Origin: Streptomyces sp. NBC_00344
Lineage (GTDB): Bacteria; Actinomycetota; Actinomycetes; Streptomycetales; Streptomycetaceae
DNA length: 64,000 bases
Direction of reading: 5' to 3'
NCBI RefSeq assembly: GCF_036088315.1
Contig: NZ_CP107996.1
Coordinates: 2,438,501 to 2,502,500, forward strand
The notes beneath the pieces were generated by a model. It was not told the DNA's origin and ran no database searches. It saw only the letters and a list, made by a program, of their open reading frames with translations. This document shows positions 42,978-52,085 of this stretch, piece by piece. The translations under genes were made by a program, and so were the position numbers. How positions within the stretch are numbered: the stretch's first letter is position 1; each line of letters opens with the position of its first letter.

Positions 42978-43634
42978 ATGCCCCATCTTGCGCTGTACAC
43001 ATTCGGCGTCCTGAAGTCACCTCTCGCCGATCCCGCACCTCTCACGCGCGAGTTCTACGACATTGGTGAGGCCGTCTACCGGAAGATCAGTCAGCACCCC
43101 GGATACCTCGCGCGTGCTGAAGCGGCAGACGGTGACCGGGGCGGGCTCTTCGAGGCGGACTGGGGTGCATGGGGAGAGTTCGCCGTACCGACCTGGTACG
43201 GCAAGGGCCATACGCCGCAAACCACCGCCCTGTCCGCGACCCTCTCACTCTGGACCGACCTGCGCCACGCCTTCGACGCCATCTACACCGGTCTGCACCG
43301 TGAGGCGCTGAACAGGCGTTACGACTGGTTCGAGAGGACAGGGCACCCGAATTACGTGGTCTGGTGGGTCTCCGACGGCGTGATACCCGCCTGGCGGGAC
43401 GGGGTTTCCAGGCTGGAGCACCTCCACGAGCACGGCTCCGCGCGGCACGCCTTCACCTTCCACGACTCGTTCGCCCCGGACGGAACTCCGTCCAGGATCA
43501 AAGGCATCGGGCCGAAGAGCGACCAGGTTCGCTGCGCCGACCCCAGCATCTCTGACCCCGCACCACACACAACACAGGCTCCACAGTCAACCCCCGAAGG
43601 ATTTACGGAGCCGACCACTAAGCTCGGCGGATGA
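42978..43634 (+). CDS. DUF3291 domain-containing protein
   Basis: 218 residues with GAGGGAGAG upstream. The DUF3291 fold (ferredoxin-like) is seen in HLALYTFGVLK-like start, the W-rich FEADWGAWGEFAVPTWYG and PNYVVWWVSDGVIPAWRDGVSRLEHLHEHG. The last 30 residues are low complexity. Function of this family is unknown; members resemble heme- or small-molecule-binding monooxygenase-like folds. Overlaps the next gene by 4 bp. Confidence 0.85.
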   Translation: MPHLALYTFGVLKSPLADPAPLTREFYDIGEAVYRKISQHPGYLARAEAADGDRGGLFEADWGAWGEFAVPTWYGKGHTPQTTALSATLSLWTDLRHAFDAIYTGLHREALNRRYDWFERTGHPNYVVWWVSDGVIPAWRDGVSRLEHLHEHGSARHAFTFHDSFAPDGTPSRIKGIGPKSDQVRCADPSISDPAPHTTQAPQSTPEGFTEPTTKLGG

Positions 43635-43984
43635 CCTTGGAATGGGAACAGGTAATCGTTCACTCGACGGATCCGGTGGCCCTGGGGCAGTGGTGGGCCA
43701 CGGCCCTCGACTGGGTTGTGGTCCATTCATCCGATGAGGAGTTCGAGATCCGCCCGGAGCCCGATCGCATGCCGGGGCTGGATTTCGTGCGGATCGACGA
43801 GATCAAGAAGGCCAAGAGCCGACTCCACCTCGACTTCAGGCCTGATGACCAGGACGCCGAAGTGGCTCGCCTGGTGGCTCATGGCGCGCAGCGTGTTGAC
43901 ATCGGCCAGGGTGACCAATCGTGGGTGGTTCTCGCAGACCCCGAAGGTAATGAGTTCTGTGTCCTTGGCCGGCGGCGTCCGTAG
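43631..43984 (+). CDS. VOC-superfamily (glyoxalase-like) protein
   Basis: 117 residues; the ATG overlaps the DUF3291 stop as ATGA. Two betaalphabetabeta modules: VIVHSTDPVALGQWWATAL and LHLDFRPDDQDAEVARLVAHG, ending VLADPEGNEFCVLG, where the Glu is the usual metal ligand position. Glyoxalase_6-type members are often annotated as bleomycin-resistance-like, but the substrate cannot be inferred. Confidence 0.88.
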   Translation: MTLEWEQVIVHSTDPVALGQWWATALDWVVVHSSDEEFEIRPEPDRMPGLDFVRIDEIKKAKSRLHLDFRPDDQDAEVARLVAHGAQRVDIGQGDQSWVVLADPEGNEFCVLGRRRP

Positions 43985-44019
43985 GGCTCACGCCTGAGCG
44001 GGGCCGACGCTGAAGCATT

Positions 44020-44055
44020 CGGGGCGGGGGCTGTGAGGAAAAGACCCCCGCCCCG
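44020..44055 (+). terminator. Terminator after the VOC gene
   Basis: 11-bp perfect stem (44020-44030 with 44045-44055), 14-base loop, 36 bp past the stop codon. Confidence 0.75.
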
Positions 44056-44063
44056 CGGGGAAG

Positions 44064-44112
44064 ACCGGCTGATCCAGGGGGGAAACCGGCTGACCCCTCG
44101 GAGCAAACCGGT
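44064..44112 (+). repeat. Three short direct repeats at two-helical-turn spacing
   Basis: ACCGGCTGA at 44064-44072 and 44085-44093, and the partial copy ACCGGT at 44107-44112. The 21-22-bp spacing puts all copies on the same face of the DNA, as in tandem activator sites. Confidence 0.5.
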
Positions 44113-44392
44113 CACAACCTGATCTAAATGGCTGATTAACCCCTGCCGATTTGGGTCTGAATTCTGCGTCCGATTGACGGGACTCCCATGCCGCTTTCCG
44201 GGTAGGAAGCCCCGTCACAGGAATACCGATCTCTTCGAGTGACGTGCGGAGCGGATGCACGGCCCCACCACGTCACCCCCGGAGCACCGGCCCCCGGCCC
44301 CCGGTCGCGGCGTCCGCGTGAGACGAACCGGAGACCGGAGACCTGGAGAAGCCGGGACACACAGACCGGGACTCAGGACAAGGGAATGTCGT

Positions 44393-46063
44393 ATGACCGG
44401 TATATCCAGCCCTCCGAGCGGGACCTCGGAGGCACCAAAACTGCGGCGGGACATGGGCCGCATCAGCCTGCTGTTCGCCGGTGTCGGGTCGATCATCGGC
44501 TCGGGCTGGCTCTTCGGCGCACTGAATGCCGCGAGGCTCGCGGGGCCCTCCTCCATTTTCTCCTGGGCGATCGCCGCCGTGATGATTCTGCTCATCGGGC
44601 TGTGCTTCGCCGAGTTGGGCACGATGTTTCCGGTATCGGGCGGAGTCGTCCGTTTTCCACATATCTCCTTCGGGTCCTTCGCCAGCTACACCATGGGGTG
44701 GATCAGCTGGATCGCCGCGGCGACCGTGGCACCCATCGAGGTGGAAGGCGCTCTGCAATACGCCACTAAATGGGCGGACTTCACCGCATTCCACCCGTCG
44801 AACGGAACGCACACACTGACCGCACTCGGATATGTGGTCGCGGTCATCGCGATGGCATTCTTCGTAGCGCTCAACTACTTCGGTATCCGCTGGTTCGCGC
44901 GGGTCAACAACGTGCTGGTCTGGTGGAAGCTGGGAGTCATCCTCCTGGTGATCGCGGCATTCGCCTTCACCGCGTTCCACGGCCACAACTTCACCGCCGC
45001 GAAGTACGGCGGGTTCGCGCCGGGCGGGGCGAAGGGCATCTTCACGGCCATCTCGACCGCCGGAATCACCTTCTCCTTTCTGGGCTTCCGCCAGGGCGTG
45101 GAGCTGGCCGGTGAGACCGACAACCCCAAGCGCAATGTCCCGTTCGCGGTCATCGGCTCGGTGCTGATCACCGGAGTGATCTACATCCTGCTGGAGATCG
45201 CTTTCATCGCCGCGGTCCCCGGGCACGACCTGAAGTCCTCGGGCGGCTGGCTGAATCTGACGTTCACCAACGACTTCGGGCCGCTGGCCGCGATCGCCAG
45301 TGCCATCGGCCTGGGCTGGCTCGCGTACATCCTGTACATCGACGCCGTGATCTCTCCCGCGGACACCGGCCTGATCTACACGACGGTCACGGCCCGCATC
45401 TCGTACGCCATGGGGCGCAACGGGAACGCGCCGGAGGCGCTGACCAGGACGACCCCGCGAGGCGCTCCACTGATCAGCCTGATCGTCACCTTCGTGCTGG
45501 GGCTGATCGTCTTCCTGCCCTTCCCGAGCTGGCAGCAGCTGGTCGGGTTCATCACATCGGCGACGGTGCTGTCGTTCGGCTCGGGTCCGCTCGTGCTGGC
45601 CGCGATGCGCCGCCAGATACCGGAGTGGAAGCGACCGTTCCAGGTGCCCGGTGGTGACGTGATCCCGTTCCTCGGGCTGTACTCGTCGAACCTCATCGTC
45701 TACTGGGCCGGCTGGAACACCAACTGGAAGCTGTTCGTGACCATCCTCATCGGGTTCGTCCTGCTGGCGATCTTCGAGGTCACCGGCAGGGGCCGTGCCC
45801 CGAAGCTGGAATGGCGAGCGGGCCTGACCTGGCTGGCGCCATGGCTGGTGGGCCTTGCGGCCATCAGCTGGATGGGCGACTACGACGGCGGCCAGGGCTG
45901 GATCGGGCTCGGCTGGGGCTTCGTGGTCAACCTGGCGCTCGCGGCGGTCGTCTACCTGCTGGCCCTGCGGTCCAGGCTCCCCGAGGCGCAGGTTCTCGAA
46001 CACATCGAGGAGGCCAAGGCCGAGGCACAGGTCGAGGAGGAGGCACTGGGCCAGTCCGTGTGA
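44393..46063 (+). CDS. APC-family amino-acid permease
   Basis: 556 residues from the ATG at 44393 (MTGISSPPSGTSE), with AGGGAA upstream; upstream in-frame ATG lacks support. About 12-14 membrane helices; helix 1 GVGSIIGSGWLFG carries the substrate-binding glycine motif of APC transporters, and FSFLGFRQGVELAGETDNPKRNVP is the conserved helix 6/loop region. The C-terminus is charged and helical. Closest by eye to aspartate/proline-type H+ symporters; substrate uncertain. Confidence 0.9.
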   Translation: MTGISSPPSGTSEAPKLRRDMGRISLLFAGVGSIIGSGWLFGALNAARLAGPSSIFSWAIAAVMILLIGLCFAELGTMFPVSGGVVRFPHISFGSFASYTMGWISWIAAATVAPIEVEGALQYATKWADFTAFHPSNGTHTLTALGYVVAVIAMAFFVALNYFGIRWFARVNNVLVWWKLGVILLVIAAFAFTAFHGHNFTAAKYGGFAPGGAKGIFTAISTAGITFSFLGFRQGVELAGETDNPKRNVPFAVIGSVLITGVIYILLEIAFIAAVPGHDLKSSGGWLNLTFTNDFGPLAAIASAIGLGWLAYILYIDAVISPADTGLIYTTVTARISYAMGRNGNAPEALTRTTPRGAPLISLIVTFVLGLIVFLPFPSWQQLVGFITSATVLSFGSGPLVLAAMRRQIPEWKRPFQVPGGDVIPFLGLYSSNLIVYWAGWNTNWKLFVTILIGFVLLAIFEVTGRGRAPKLEWRAGLTWLAPWLVGLAAISWMGDYDGGQGWIGLGWGFVVNLALAAVVYLLALRSRLPEAQVLEHIEEAKAEAQVEEEALGQSV

Positions 46064-46252
46064 CCGGTACCCACAGGACGGTGCGCGGTGCCCGAACGGG
46101 CGCCGCGCACCGTCGTGTCCGGCGGGCGGGCCCGGCCGCCCTCTGCCACCGGCGAATCTGCTGCGGGCCAAGAAACCGGCCACGGCGCCCGCAGCGGCCC
46201 GAAGGTGGAGGGACCGCGGCAACAGCGGCCCGCACCACCACCCGGAGGACCG

Positions 46253-46906
46253 ATGTCACCACTCATCACGCAAGGCGACGCCCCCGTGATCCCCCGAGCC
46301 ACCGAAGGCGACACACCCGCGACGCCGTTCGACGACCACCTCGCAGCGCAGCTGCTCACCCAGCGGATCATCCTTCTCGGCACCCAGGTCGACGAGGTCT
46401 CCGCGAATCGCGTCTGCGCACAGCTTCTGCTGCTGTCGGCGGAGGACTCACGGACCGACATCAGTCTCTACATCAACAGTCCGGGCGGTTCGGTGACCGC
46501 GGGGCTGGCGATCTACGACACCATGCGGCTGATCCCCAACGATGTCTCGACCCTCGCCATGGGATTCGCCGCGAGCATGGGGCAGTTCCTGCTCACCGTG
46601 GGGGCGCCGGGCAAACGGCATGCGCTGCCGAACGCCCGGATCATGATGCACCAGCCGTCAGCAGGGATCGGAGGGGTCGCGGCCGACATCGCGATCCAGG
46701 CCGAGAACCTCGAGTTCATGAAGAAGTCCATTGAGCGGATCACCGCCGAGCACACCGGCCGGTCCGAGGAGACCATCTCCCGGGACGGCGACCGGGACAG
46801 GTGGTTCACCGCCGAGCAGGCGAAGGAGTACGGGATGGTGGATCGCGTCGTCGAGTCCCTGGACGACGTCAGGCCGGCCGGGCCGCAGCGACGGATGGGG
46901 CTGTGA
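46253..46906 (+). CDS. clpP3: ClpP3-type ATP-dependent Clp protease proteolytic subunit
   Basis: 217 residues from the ATG at 46253 behind CGGAGGA. The Ser-His-Asp triad is intact: Ser108 in GFAASMGQ, His133 in IMMHQPSAG, and Asp in [10 protein letters not shown]. First gene of the clpP3-clpP4 operon, which in S. lividans is a backup system activated by PopR when ClpP1/P2 are inactive. The long N-terminal extension before the core is typical of actinobacterial ClpP3. Confidence 0.93.
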   Translation: MSPLITQGDAPVIPRATEGDTPATPFDDHLAAQLLTQRIILLGTQVDEVSANRVCAQLLLLSAEDSRTDISLYINSPGGSVTAGLAIYDTMRLIPNDVSTLAMGFAASMGQFLLTVGAPGKRHALPNARIMMHQPSAGIGGVAADIAIQAENLEFMKKSIERITAEHTGRSEETISRDGDRDRWFTAEQAKEYGMVDRVVESLDDVRPAGPQRRMGL

Positions 46907-46907
46907 C

Positions 46908-47510
46908 ATGAGCCAGTACACGATCCCCACCGTCGTACAGCGCACCACGCAGGGGGAACGGGCCTACGACATCTACAGCAGCCTGCTGGCCGAGCGGATC
47001 ATCTTCCTCGGCACGGAGATCGACGACGGAGTCGCCAACGTCGTCATCGCACAGCTGCTGCACCTCGAATCCGCGAGCCCGGAGAGCGAGATCGCCATCT
47101 ACATCAACTCGCCCGGCGGATCGGTGACTTCGCTGATGGCCATCTACGACACCATGACGTTCGTGCAGGCGCCGATCTCGACCTGGTGTGTCGGACAGGC
47201 GGCTTCGACGGCTGCCGTGCTGCTCGCCGGCGGGGATCCGGGGCGGCGGTTCGTGCTCGACCACTCCCGGGTGCTGCTGGGGCAGCCGGCCAGCTCAGGA
47301 CATCAGGGGACGGTCTCCGACCTCAGCCTCCAGGCGAAGGAGATGCTGCGGATCCGCTCCGAGATCGAAGAAGTGCTGTCCCGGCACACCCGCCACGATG
47401 TCGCCACGCTGCGCGCGGACATGGACCGCGACAAGGTCTTCACCGCGCGCGAGGCAGTCGCGTACGGGCTGGCCGACGAGGTGCTCAGCCGGCGGTTCGC
47501 CACCGTGTGA
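46908..47510 (+). CDS. clpP4: ClpP4-type Clp protease subunit with atypical active site
   Basis: 200 residues, starting one base after the clpP3 stop. The ClpP fold is clear ([19 protein letters not shown]). The nucleophile is retained (Ser100 in [10 protein letters not shown]), but the position of the catalytic His reads VLLGQPAS, i.e. Gly125. A mixed ClpP3/ClpP4 tetradecamer, with ClpP4 perhaps structural, is the simplest interpretation. Confidence 0.92.
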   Translation: MSQYTIPTVVQRTTQGERAYDIYSSLLAERIIFLGTEIDDGVANVVIAQLLHLESASPESEIAIYINSPGGSVTSLMAIYDTMTFVQAPISTWCVGQAASTAAVLLAGGDPGRRFVLDHSRVLLGQPASSGHQGTVSDLSLQAKEMLRIRSEIEEVLSRHTRHDVATLRADMDRDKVFTAREAVAYGLADEVLSRRFATV

Positions 47511-47520
47511 CACGTTCCGG

Positions 47521-47560
47521 CGCCCGTACGTCTCCCGGGGCCCCGGGAGACGTACGGGCG
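47521..47560. terminator. Perfect 40-bp palindrome between convergent clpP4 and popR
   Basis: 20-bp arms with no spacer (47521-47540 with 47541-47560), 11 bp after the clpP4 stop and 7 bp before the popR stop. It serves both strands as terminator; as DNA it could also extrude a cruciform. Confidence 0.85.
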
Positions 47561-47566
47561 TGACGG

Positions 47567-48025
47567 TCAGGCGGCGAGGCGCACCTCGCCCCGGCGCGCG
47601 GGCGCGCCAGGACCGCCGTGGCGGATGCCCAGTTCGCTGAGGGAGGTCACCGGCGTGCGGGCCTTACGGGCTCCGGCCGCCCTGTCCCGGTCGAGGCGGG
47701 CGAGTTCGGCGTGCCCAAGGGCGAGGAGATCGGCGAGCCCGAGGCCGAGGGCGTGGGCCGCGGCCGCGAGGACCTCGGACGACGCCTCCTTGAGTCCGCG
47801 CTCCAGCTCGGAGAGATAGGGCATCGAGATCCGCGCCGCGTCGGCCACATCCTGGAGGGTGCGCTTCTGGGCGAGACGCTCGCGGCGCAGTACGTCACCG
47901 GCGATGTGCCTCCAGAGGGGTTCCCTGGCCACGGGGGCCTCGGCGCCCGGAGCCGTGGCGCCCGGGGGCCTGGTGGCGGGGCACAGCGGAATGACACGGG
48001 CCGGGTCGGGTTCGTGGCTGCTCAC
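47567..48025 (-). CDS. popR: PopR-type XRE regulator of clpP3/clpP4
   Basis: 152 residues from a GTG at 48025 (VSSHEPDPARVIPLC). HTH_XRE domain: RRERLAQKRTLQDVADAARI-SMPYLSELERGLKEASSE. The C-terminus ends VRLAA, matching the reported property of S. lividans PopR, whose two terminal alanines make it a ClpP1/P2 substrate so that clpP3/P4 switch on only when ClpP1/P2 fail. Convergent gene order next to clpP3-clpP4 supports the identity. Apparently translated from a leaderless mRNA. Confidence 0.88.
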   Translation of the reverse strand: MSSHEPDPARVIPLCPATRPPGATAPGAEAPVAREPLWRHIAGDVLRRERLAQKRTLQDVADAARISMPYLSELERGLKEASSEVLAAAAHALGLGLADLLALGHAELARLDRDRAAGARKARTPVTSLSELGIRHGGPGAPARRGEVRLAA

Positions 48026-48031
48026 CTCTTC

Positions 48032-48059
48032 AGAGTAGAAGCGTCCCGCCCGGTGACAA
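48032..48059 (-). promoter_or_regulatory. popR promoter (leaderless)
   Basis: On the minus strand TTGTCA (48054-48059), 16-bp spacer, TACTCT (48032-48037), ending six bases before the GTG, so the transcript should begin at the start codon. Confidence 0.6.
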
Positions 48060-48245
48060 GGGAGCGGCGTTCCGCCGCCCGCGAAACCGCCGCCGGCGAC
48101 CCGGCCGGGGCACCGGTCGCACAGCGTCATCTCCGGTCGCCCGGAGATGTCGGACCCGGCCCGCTGCTGCACACTGCTTCCAGCACCATTCTTCGCAATA
48201 CCGGGCAAACAACCCCAGCCGATTCACGCAGTGGAGGCGGTACAC

Positions 48246-49478
48246 GTGATACCGACCGGCCGTCCCCGCAGACACCGGGTCACCCTGATGGCCCTGCTCG
48301 CTGTCGCGGCACTCGTGCTCGCCGCCTGCACGGCGGGGTCCGGTGGCGGCAGCGGGCCGGCCGACACCACGCCGTCCGGTACACCAAGCCAGGCGCCGCG
48401 CACCCGGATCACCACCACCCCGAACGACGGTGCGGCGCACGTCGGGATCAGCGTCGGTGACATCCGGGCCACCGTGCGGAACGGCACGTTCACCTCGGTC
48501 ACCCTGACCGACGAGAACACCGGAAAATCCATACCGGGGAAGATCTCCGCATCCCGGACCTCCTGGCTGGCCACCGAGGCGCTGAAACGGGGTGCTCCCT
48601 ACACCCTGACGGCCAGGGCGAAGGACGCCGACGGCAAGTCCGCGACCAAGATCGCGCGCTTCACCACCGTCTCGGCGAGCGACTCGGTGATCGCCTTCTA
48701 CACACCGGAGGACCGGAGCACCGTCGGTGTGGGGATGGAGGTCTCCTTCAAGCTCGACAAGCCGGTGCGCGACAGGAAGGCCGTGCAGTCGGCCATCACC
48801 GTGCAGGCCAGTGGCGACCAGCAGGCCGTCGCGCACTGGTTCGGCGATCAGCGCCTGGACTTCCGGCCCGAGAACTTCTGGCAGCCGGGCACCACCGTGC
48901 GGGTGACCATGCGTCTGGCGGACCTGGAGGTCTCCCCGGGTGTGTTCGGGGTCCAGAACAAGACCTTCTCGTTCAGGGTCGGCCGTGCCCAGATCTCGAC
49001 GGTGGACGCGGCCCGGCAGTCGATGACCGTGGTGCGCGACGGCAGCATCCTGCGAACCATCCCGGTCTCCACCGGCTCCCCGGACCACGGCACGTACAAC
49101 GGGATCATGGTGATCTCGGAGAAGTATCCGCAGACCAAGATGGACAGCACCACGGTCGGTCTGGGCGACGAGTACAACATCCCCGATGTGCCGCATGCTC
49201 AGCGGCTGACCGCCTCGGGCACCTTCGTGCACGGAAACTACTGGGCGTCTCCCGGCATCTTCGGCTCCCAGGCCACCAGCCACGGCTGTATCGGGATGCG
49301 TGACGCCCAGGGCGGCAAGGACAGGTCCACGCCGGGGGCGTGGTTCTACGACAATTCCCTGATCGGCGATGTCGTGATCGTCAAGAACTCCGAGGGCGGC
49401 GGCACCGTGTCCCCGGACAACGGCCTCAACGGGTGGAACATGGACTGGGCCGCGTGGACGGCCGGCAGCGCCCTCTGA
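48246..49478 (+). CDS. Lipoprotein L,D-transpeptidase with Ig-like domains
   Basis: 410 residues from a GTG at 48246, eight bases after GGAGG. Lipoprotein signal with lipobox VLAAC (Cys28), two Ig-like beta domains, then a YkuD catalytic domain with HGNYW and the active-site SHGCIGM (His/Cys). It forms 3-3 crosslinks in peptidoglycan on the outer membrane face. A close paralogue lies at 55384-56643. Confidence 0.93.
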   Translation: MIPTGRPRRHRVTLMALLAVAALVLAACTAGSGGGSGPADTTPSGTPSQAPRTRITTTPNDGAAHVGISVGDIRATVRNGTFTSVTLTDENTGKSIPGKISASRTSWLATEALKRGAPYTLTARAKDADGKSATKIARFTTVSASDSVIAFYTPEDRSTVGVGMEVSFKLDKPVRDRKAVQSAITVQASGDQQAVAHWFGDQRLDFRPENFWQPGTTVRVTMRLADLEVSPGVFGVQNKTFSFRVGRAQISTVDAARQSMTVVRDGSILRTIPVSTGSPDHGTYNGIMVISEKYPQTKMDSTTVGLGDEYNIPDVPHAQRLTASGTFVHGNYWASPGIFGSQATSHGCIGMRDAQGGKDRSTPGAWFYDNSLIGDVVIVKNSEGGGTVSPDNGLNGWNMDWAAWTAGSAL

Positions 49479-49491
49479 CCGGGGCCGGAGG

Positions 49492-49842
49492 TCAGGCGTT
49501 ACAGGCCTCGGCCCGGTAGCGGGCAGCGGTCCGCGCGGCGTCGTATCCGGGCGCCACCCCCTCCACCAGCACCACATCACCCGCGATGTGATCGGTACGC
49601 AGGGGCAGCAGCTCCTGGTAGGCGGGAGAGTCGTACCAGGCACGTGCCTCGGCGATCCCGGGGAAACCCACGATCACCAGTGCGCCGGGCCACTCGCCCT
49701 CACGTACCTCGACCTGGGTCCCGTGCACCAGGAAGTGGCCGCCGAACGGGTCAAGCGTCGACTGGATTTTCTCCATGTAGACGAAGACCTCATCGGCGGG
49801 GTGGTCGGTGGGGCGCAGGTCAGCCACGGCGTAGGCAGTCAT
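49492..49842 (-). CDS. DUF1330 protein
   Basis: 116 residues. Ferredoxin-like dimeric fold of the DUF1330 family: YMEKIQSTLDPFGGHFLVHG, EWPGALVIVGFPGIAEARAWYDSPAYQ and PLRTDHIAGDVVLVEG. Function unknown. Convergent with the L,D-transpeptidase at 14 bp distance; GAGGAGGAC precedes the ATG. Confidence 0.88.
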   Translation of the reverse strand: MTAYAVADLRPTDHPADEVFVYMEKIQSTLDPFGGHFLVHGTQVEVREGEWPGALVIVGFPGIAEARAWYDSPAYQELLPLRTDHIAGDVVLVEGVAPGYDAARTAARYRAEACNA

Positions 49843-49993
49843 GGGGTCCTCCTCGGCAGGATCCGGCGGTGCGCGGTGCCCCGCGTGTTCCGTGCGGTGC
49901 GGTGCGATAAACCAGATCCTGCCGGGGCGGACGACGGACGTCGATGACGTCCGGGGTAATGCCTCCGGGCGGACGGCCCTCCCGGGGACGAGA

Positions 49994-51040
49994 TCAGATC
50001 GTGGCGTTGTCGATCACGAAGCGGTAGCGGACATCGCTGTCCAGCACGCGCTGGTAGGCCTCATTGATCTGGTCCGCGCTGATCAGTTCGATCTCGGCGC
50101 CGAAACCGTGCTCGGCGCAGAAGTCGAGCATCTCCTGGGTCTCCCGGATGCCGCCGATCCCCGAACCGGCGAGTGTCTTGCGGCCGCCGATCACCGAGAA
50201 GAGGTTCAGCGAGACGGGCTCCTCGGGGGCCCCGACGTTCACGAAGGCACCGTCCGTCCTGAGCAGGCTCAGATACGAGTCGAGCGGCAGCGGCGCCGAA
50301 ACGGTGGAGACGATCAGATCGAAGGTGCCGGCGAGCTCATCGAAGGTCGCCGGGTCGCTCGTCGCGTAGTAGTGGTCGGCGCCCAGCTTCAGCCCGTCCT
50401 CCTGCTTGCGCAGCGACTGGCTGAGCACGGTCACCTCGGCGCCCATCGCATGGGCGATCTTGACACCCATGTGGCCGAGCCCGCCCAGGCCCACGATCGC
50501 GACCTTCTTGCCGGGGCCCGCGTTCCAGTGGGCGAGCGGCGAGTAGGTGGTGATACCGGCGCAGAGCAGCGGCGCGGCCTCGTCGAGGGCGATGCCCTCG
50601 GGGATGCGCAGGGTGTAGTTCTCGTCCACGACGATATGGGTGGAGTAGCCGCCGTAGGTGGGCTCACCCTGTTTGTCGCGGCCGTTGTACGTGGGGACGC
50701 CACCGCCGGTGCAGTACTGCTCAAGACCGGCCTTGCAGTTGTCGCACTCGCGGCAGGAGTCGACGAGGCAGCCGACTCCGACCCGGTCGCCGACGGCGAA
50801 CTTGGTCACCGCGGACCCGGCCTCGGCGACGATCCCGGCGATCTCGTGGCCCGGCACCATCGGGAAGATGCCTTCACTCCAGCCGTCACGGGCCTGGTGG
50901 ATGTCGCTGTGGCAGATGCCGGCGTACTTGATGTCGATCAGGACGTCGTGCTCACCGACCGGCCGGCGCGGCACTGTGCTGCGCTCCAGCGGGGCCTTGG
51001 GGGCGGGGGCGGCGTATGCGGCGACGGTTGTTGCAGTCAT
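49994..51040 (-). CDS. Zinc-dependent alcohol dehydrogenase (AdhP/CAD-like)
   Basis: 348 residues from the ATG at 51040 ([15 protein letters not shown]). Catalytic zinc motif [10 protein letters not shown], structural zinc cysteines [15 protein letters not shown], Rossmann [16 protein letters not shown](P)-dependent oxidation or reduction of primary alcohols/aldehydes. Divergent from an XRE/MmyB-type regulator that probably controls it. Confidence 0.92.
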   Translation of the reverse strand: MTATTVAAYAAPAPKAPLERSTVPRRPVGEHDVLIDIKYAGICHSDIHQARDGWSEGIFPMVPGHEIAGIVAEAGSAVTKFAVGDRVGVGCLVDSCRECDNCKAGLEQYCTGGGVPTYNGRDKQGEPTYGGYSTHIVVDENYTLRIPEGIALDEAAPLLCAGITTYSPLAHWNAGPGKKVAIVGLGGLGHMGVKIAHAMGAEVTVLSQSLRKQEDGLKLGADHYYATSDPATFDELAGTFDLIVSTVSAPLPLDSYLSLLRTDGAFVNVGAPEEPVSLNLFSVIGGRKTLAGSGIGGIRETQEMLDFCAEHGFGAEIELISADQINEAYQRVLDSDVRYRFVIDNATI

Positions 51041-51203
51041 TCCGGAAACGATCTCCTCAGATGTGGGGTGGTGACTACCAGCCTGCCCGAACCCGCTGCT
51101 TCCACCCAGCCCCCTGTTGTGCGTACGTCTGCTGTGCGTACCACTGGCAGGGTCAGCCAGGAACAGTCGTGGGGTGTTCCCGCGGTCCCGGATACTGGAT
51201 GTC

Positions 51204-52064
51204 ATGGACCAGCGTTCCGAACTCAGCGAATTCCTCCGCTCACGCCGGGCCCGGCTCAAGCCGGAGGACGTGGGTCTGCCCGAGCTGGGCAGGCACCGCA
51301 GGGTTCCGGGGCTGCGCCGTGAGGAGCTGGCGCAGCTCGCCGGGGTGTCCGTCGCGTACTACACCCGCCTCGAGCAGGGCAACGGCCGCAACGTCTCCAG
51401 CGAGGTGCTGGAGGCCATCGCCCGTGCCCTGCGGCTTTCGGACACCGAGATCGCGCATCTCACCCATCTCGCCAGCCCGAAGCCGAAGAAGAAGCGGGCT
51501 GCGGCCGCCCGGCCGCAGCGGATGCGGGCGGAGCTGCAGTATCTGATCGACGCCATGGACGGCGTGCCGGCCTACGTGCTGGGCAGGCGACTGGATGTGC
51601 TGGGCTCGAACCGGCTGGCCAGGGCGCTGTTCGGCGACTTCAACGCGATGCCGCCGGCCGAACGCAACATGGCACGGATGGTGTTCCTCGACATCAACTC
51701 CCGTGATCTCTATACCGACTGGGAGTGCAAGGCCACTGAGCTGGTGAGTGTGCTGCGACTGTTCGCGGGCTGCTATCCGGACGATCCCCAGCTGTCCGCG
51801 CTGGTGGGCGAGCTGTCCGTGAAGAGCGAGGAGTTCCGGACGCTGTGGGCGGCACACACGGTGTCGGACAAGGGGCACGGTGTGAAGCGGCTGCATCATC
51901 CGCTGGTGGGAGCGCTGACACTGTCGTACGAGACGCTGCAGCTGCCGTCCGATCACGACCAGTCGCTGATCACCTTCCATGCCGAGCCCGGGTCCCCTTC
52001 GGCGGAGACGCTGCGGCTGCTGGGGGCGTGGGGAGTGAACGAGGTGCCGCGGGCCTCGCGCTAG
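51204..52064 (+). CDS. MmyB-type helix-turn-helix regulator
   Basis: 286 residues from the ATG at 51204 ([18 protein letters not shown]). N-terminal XRE domain ([26 protein letters not shown]) and a C-terminal MmyB-like ligand-binding (PAS-like) domain. Regulators of this type are typically divergent from the dehydrogenase or reductase they repress, as here. No ribosome site is obvious before the ATG. Confidence 0.9.
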   Translation: MDQRSELSEFLRSRRARLKPEDVGLPELGRHRRVPGLRREELAQLAGVSVAYYTRLEQGNGRNVSSEVLEAIARALRLSDTEIAHLTHLASPKPKKKRAAAARPQRMRAELQYLIDAMDGVPAYVLGRRLDVLGSNRLARALFGDFNAMPPAERNMARMVFLDINSRDLYTDWECKATELVSVLRLFAGCYPDDPQLSALVGELSVKSEEFRTLWAAHTVSDKGHGVKRLHHPLVGALTLSYETLQLPSDHDQSLITFHAEPGSPSAETLRLLGAWGVNEVPRASR

Positions 52065-52085
52065 AGACCGGCGGAAGGTCGCCGC

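Larger units (their letters stand above)
43985..44392. other. Repeat-bearing region upstream of the amino-acid permease
   Basis: 408 bp without a gene. It holds a terminator (44020-44055), three ACCGG-type repeats at 21-22 bp spacing (44064-44112), an AT-richer stretch around 44120-44165 likely to contain the promoter, and an inverted repeat GTGACGTG/CACGTCAC (44239-44246 with 44269-44276) that could fold in the mRNA leader. Confidence 0.5.

Noticed and set aside
42428..43069. Plus-strand frame of 213 codons over the transposase remnant
   Set aside because: Crosses insertion debris and the start of the DUF3291 gene; no coherent domain. The segment from 42797 could conceivably be a short gene but has no supporting feature beyond a purine-rich stretch.
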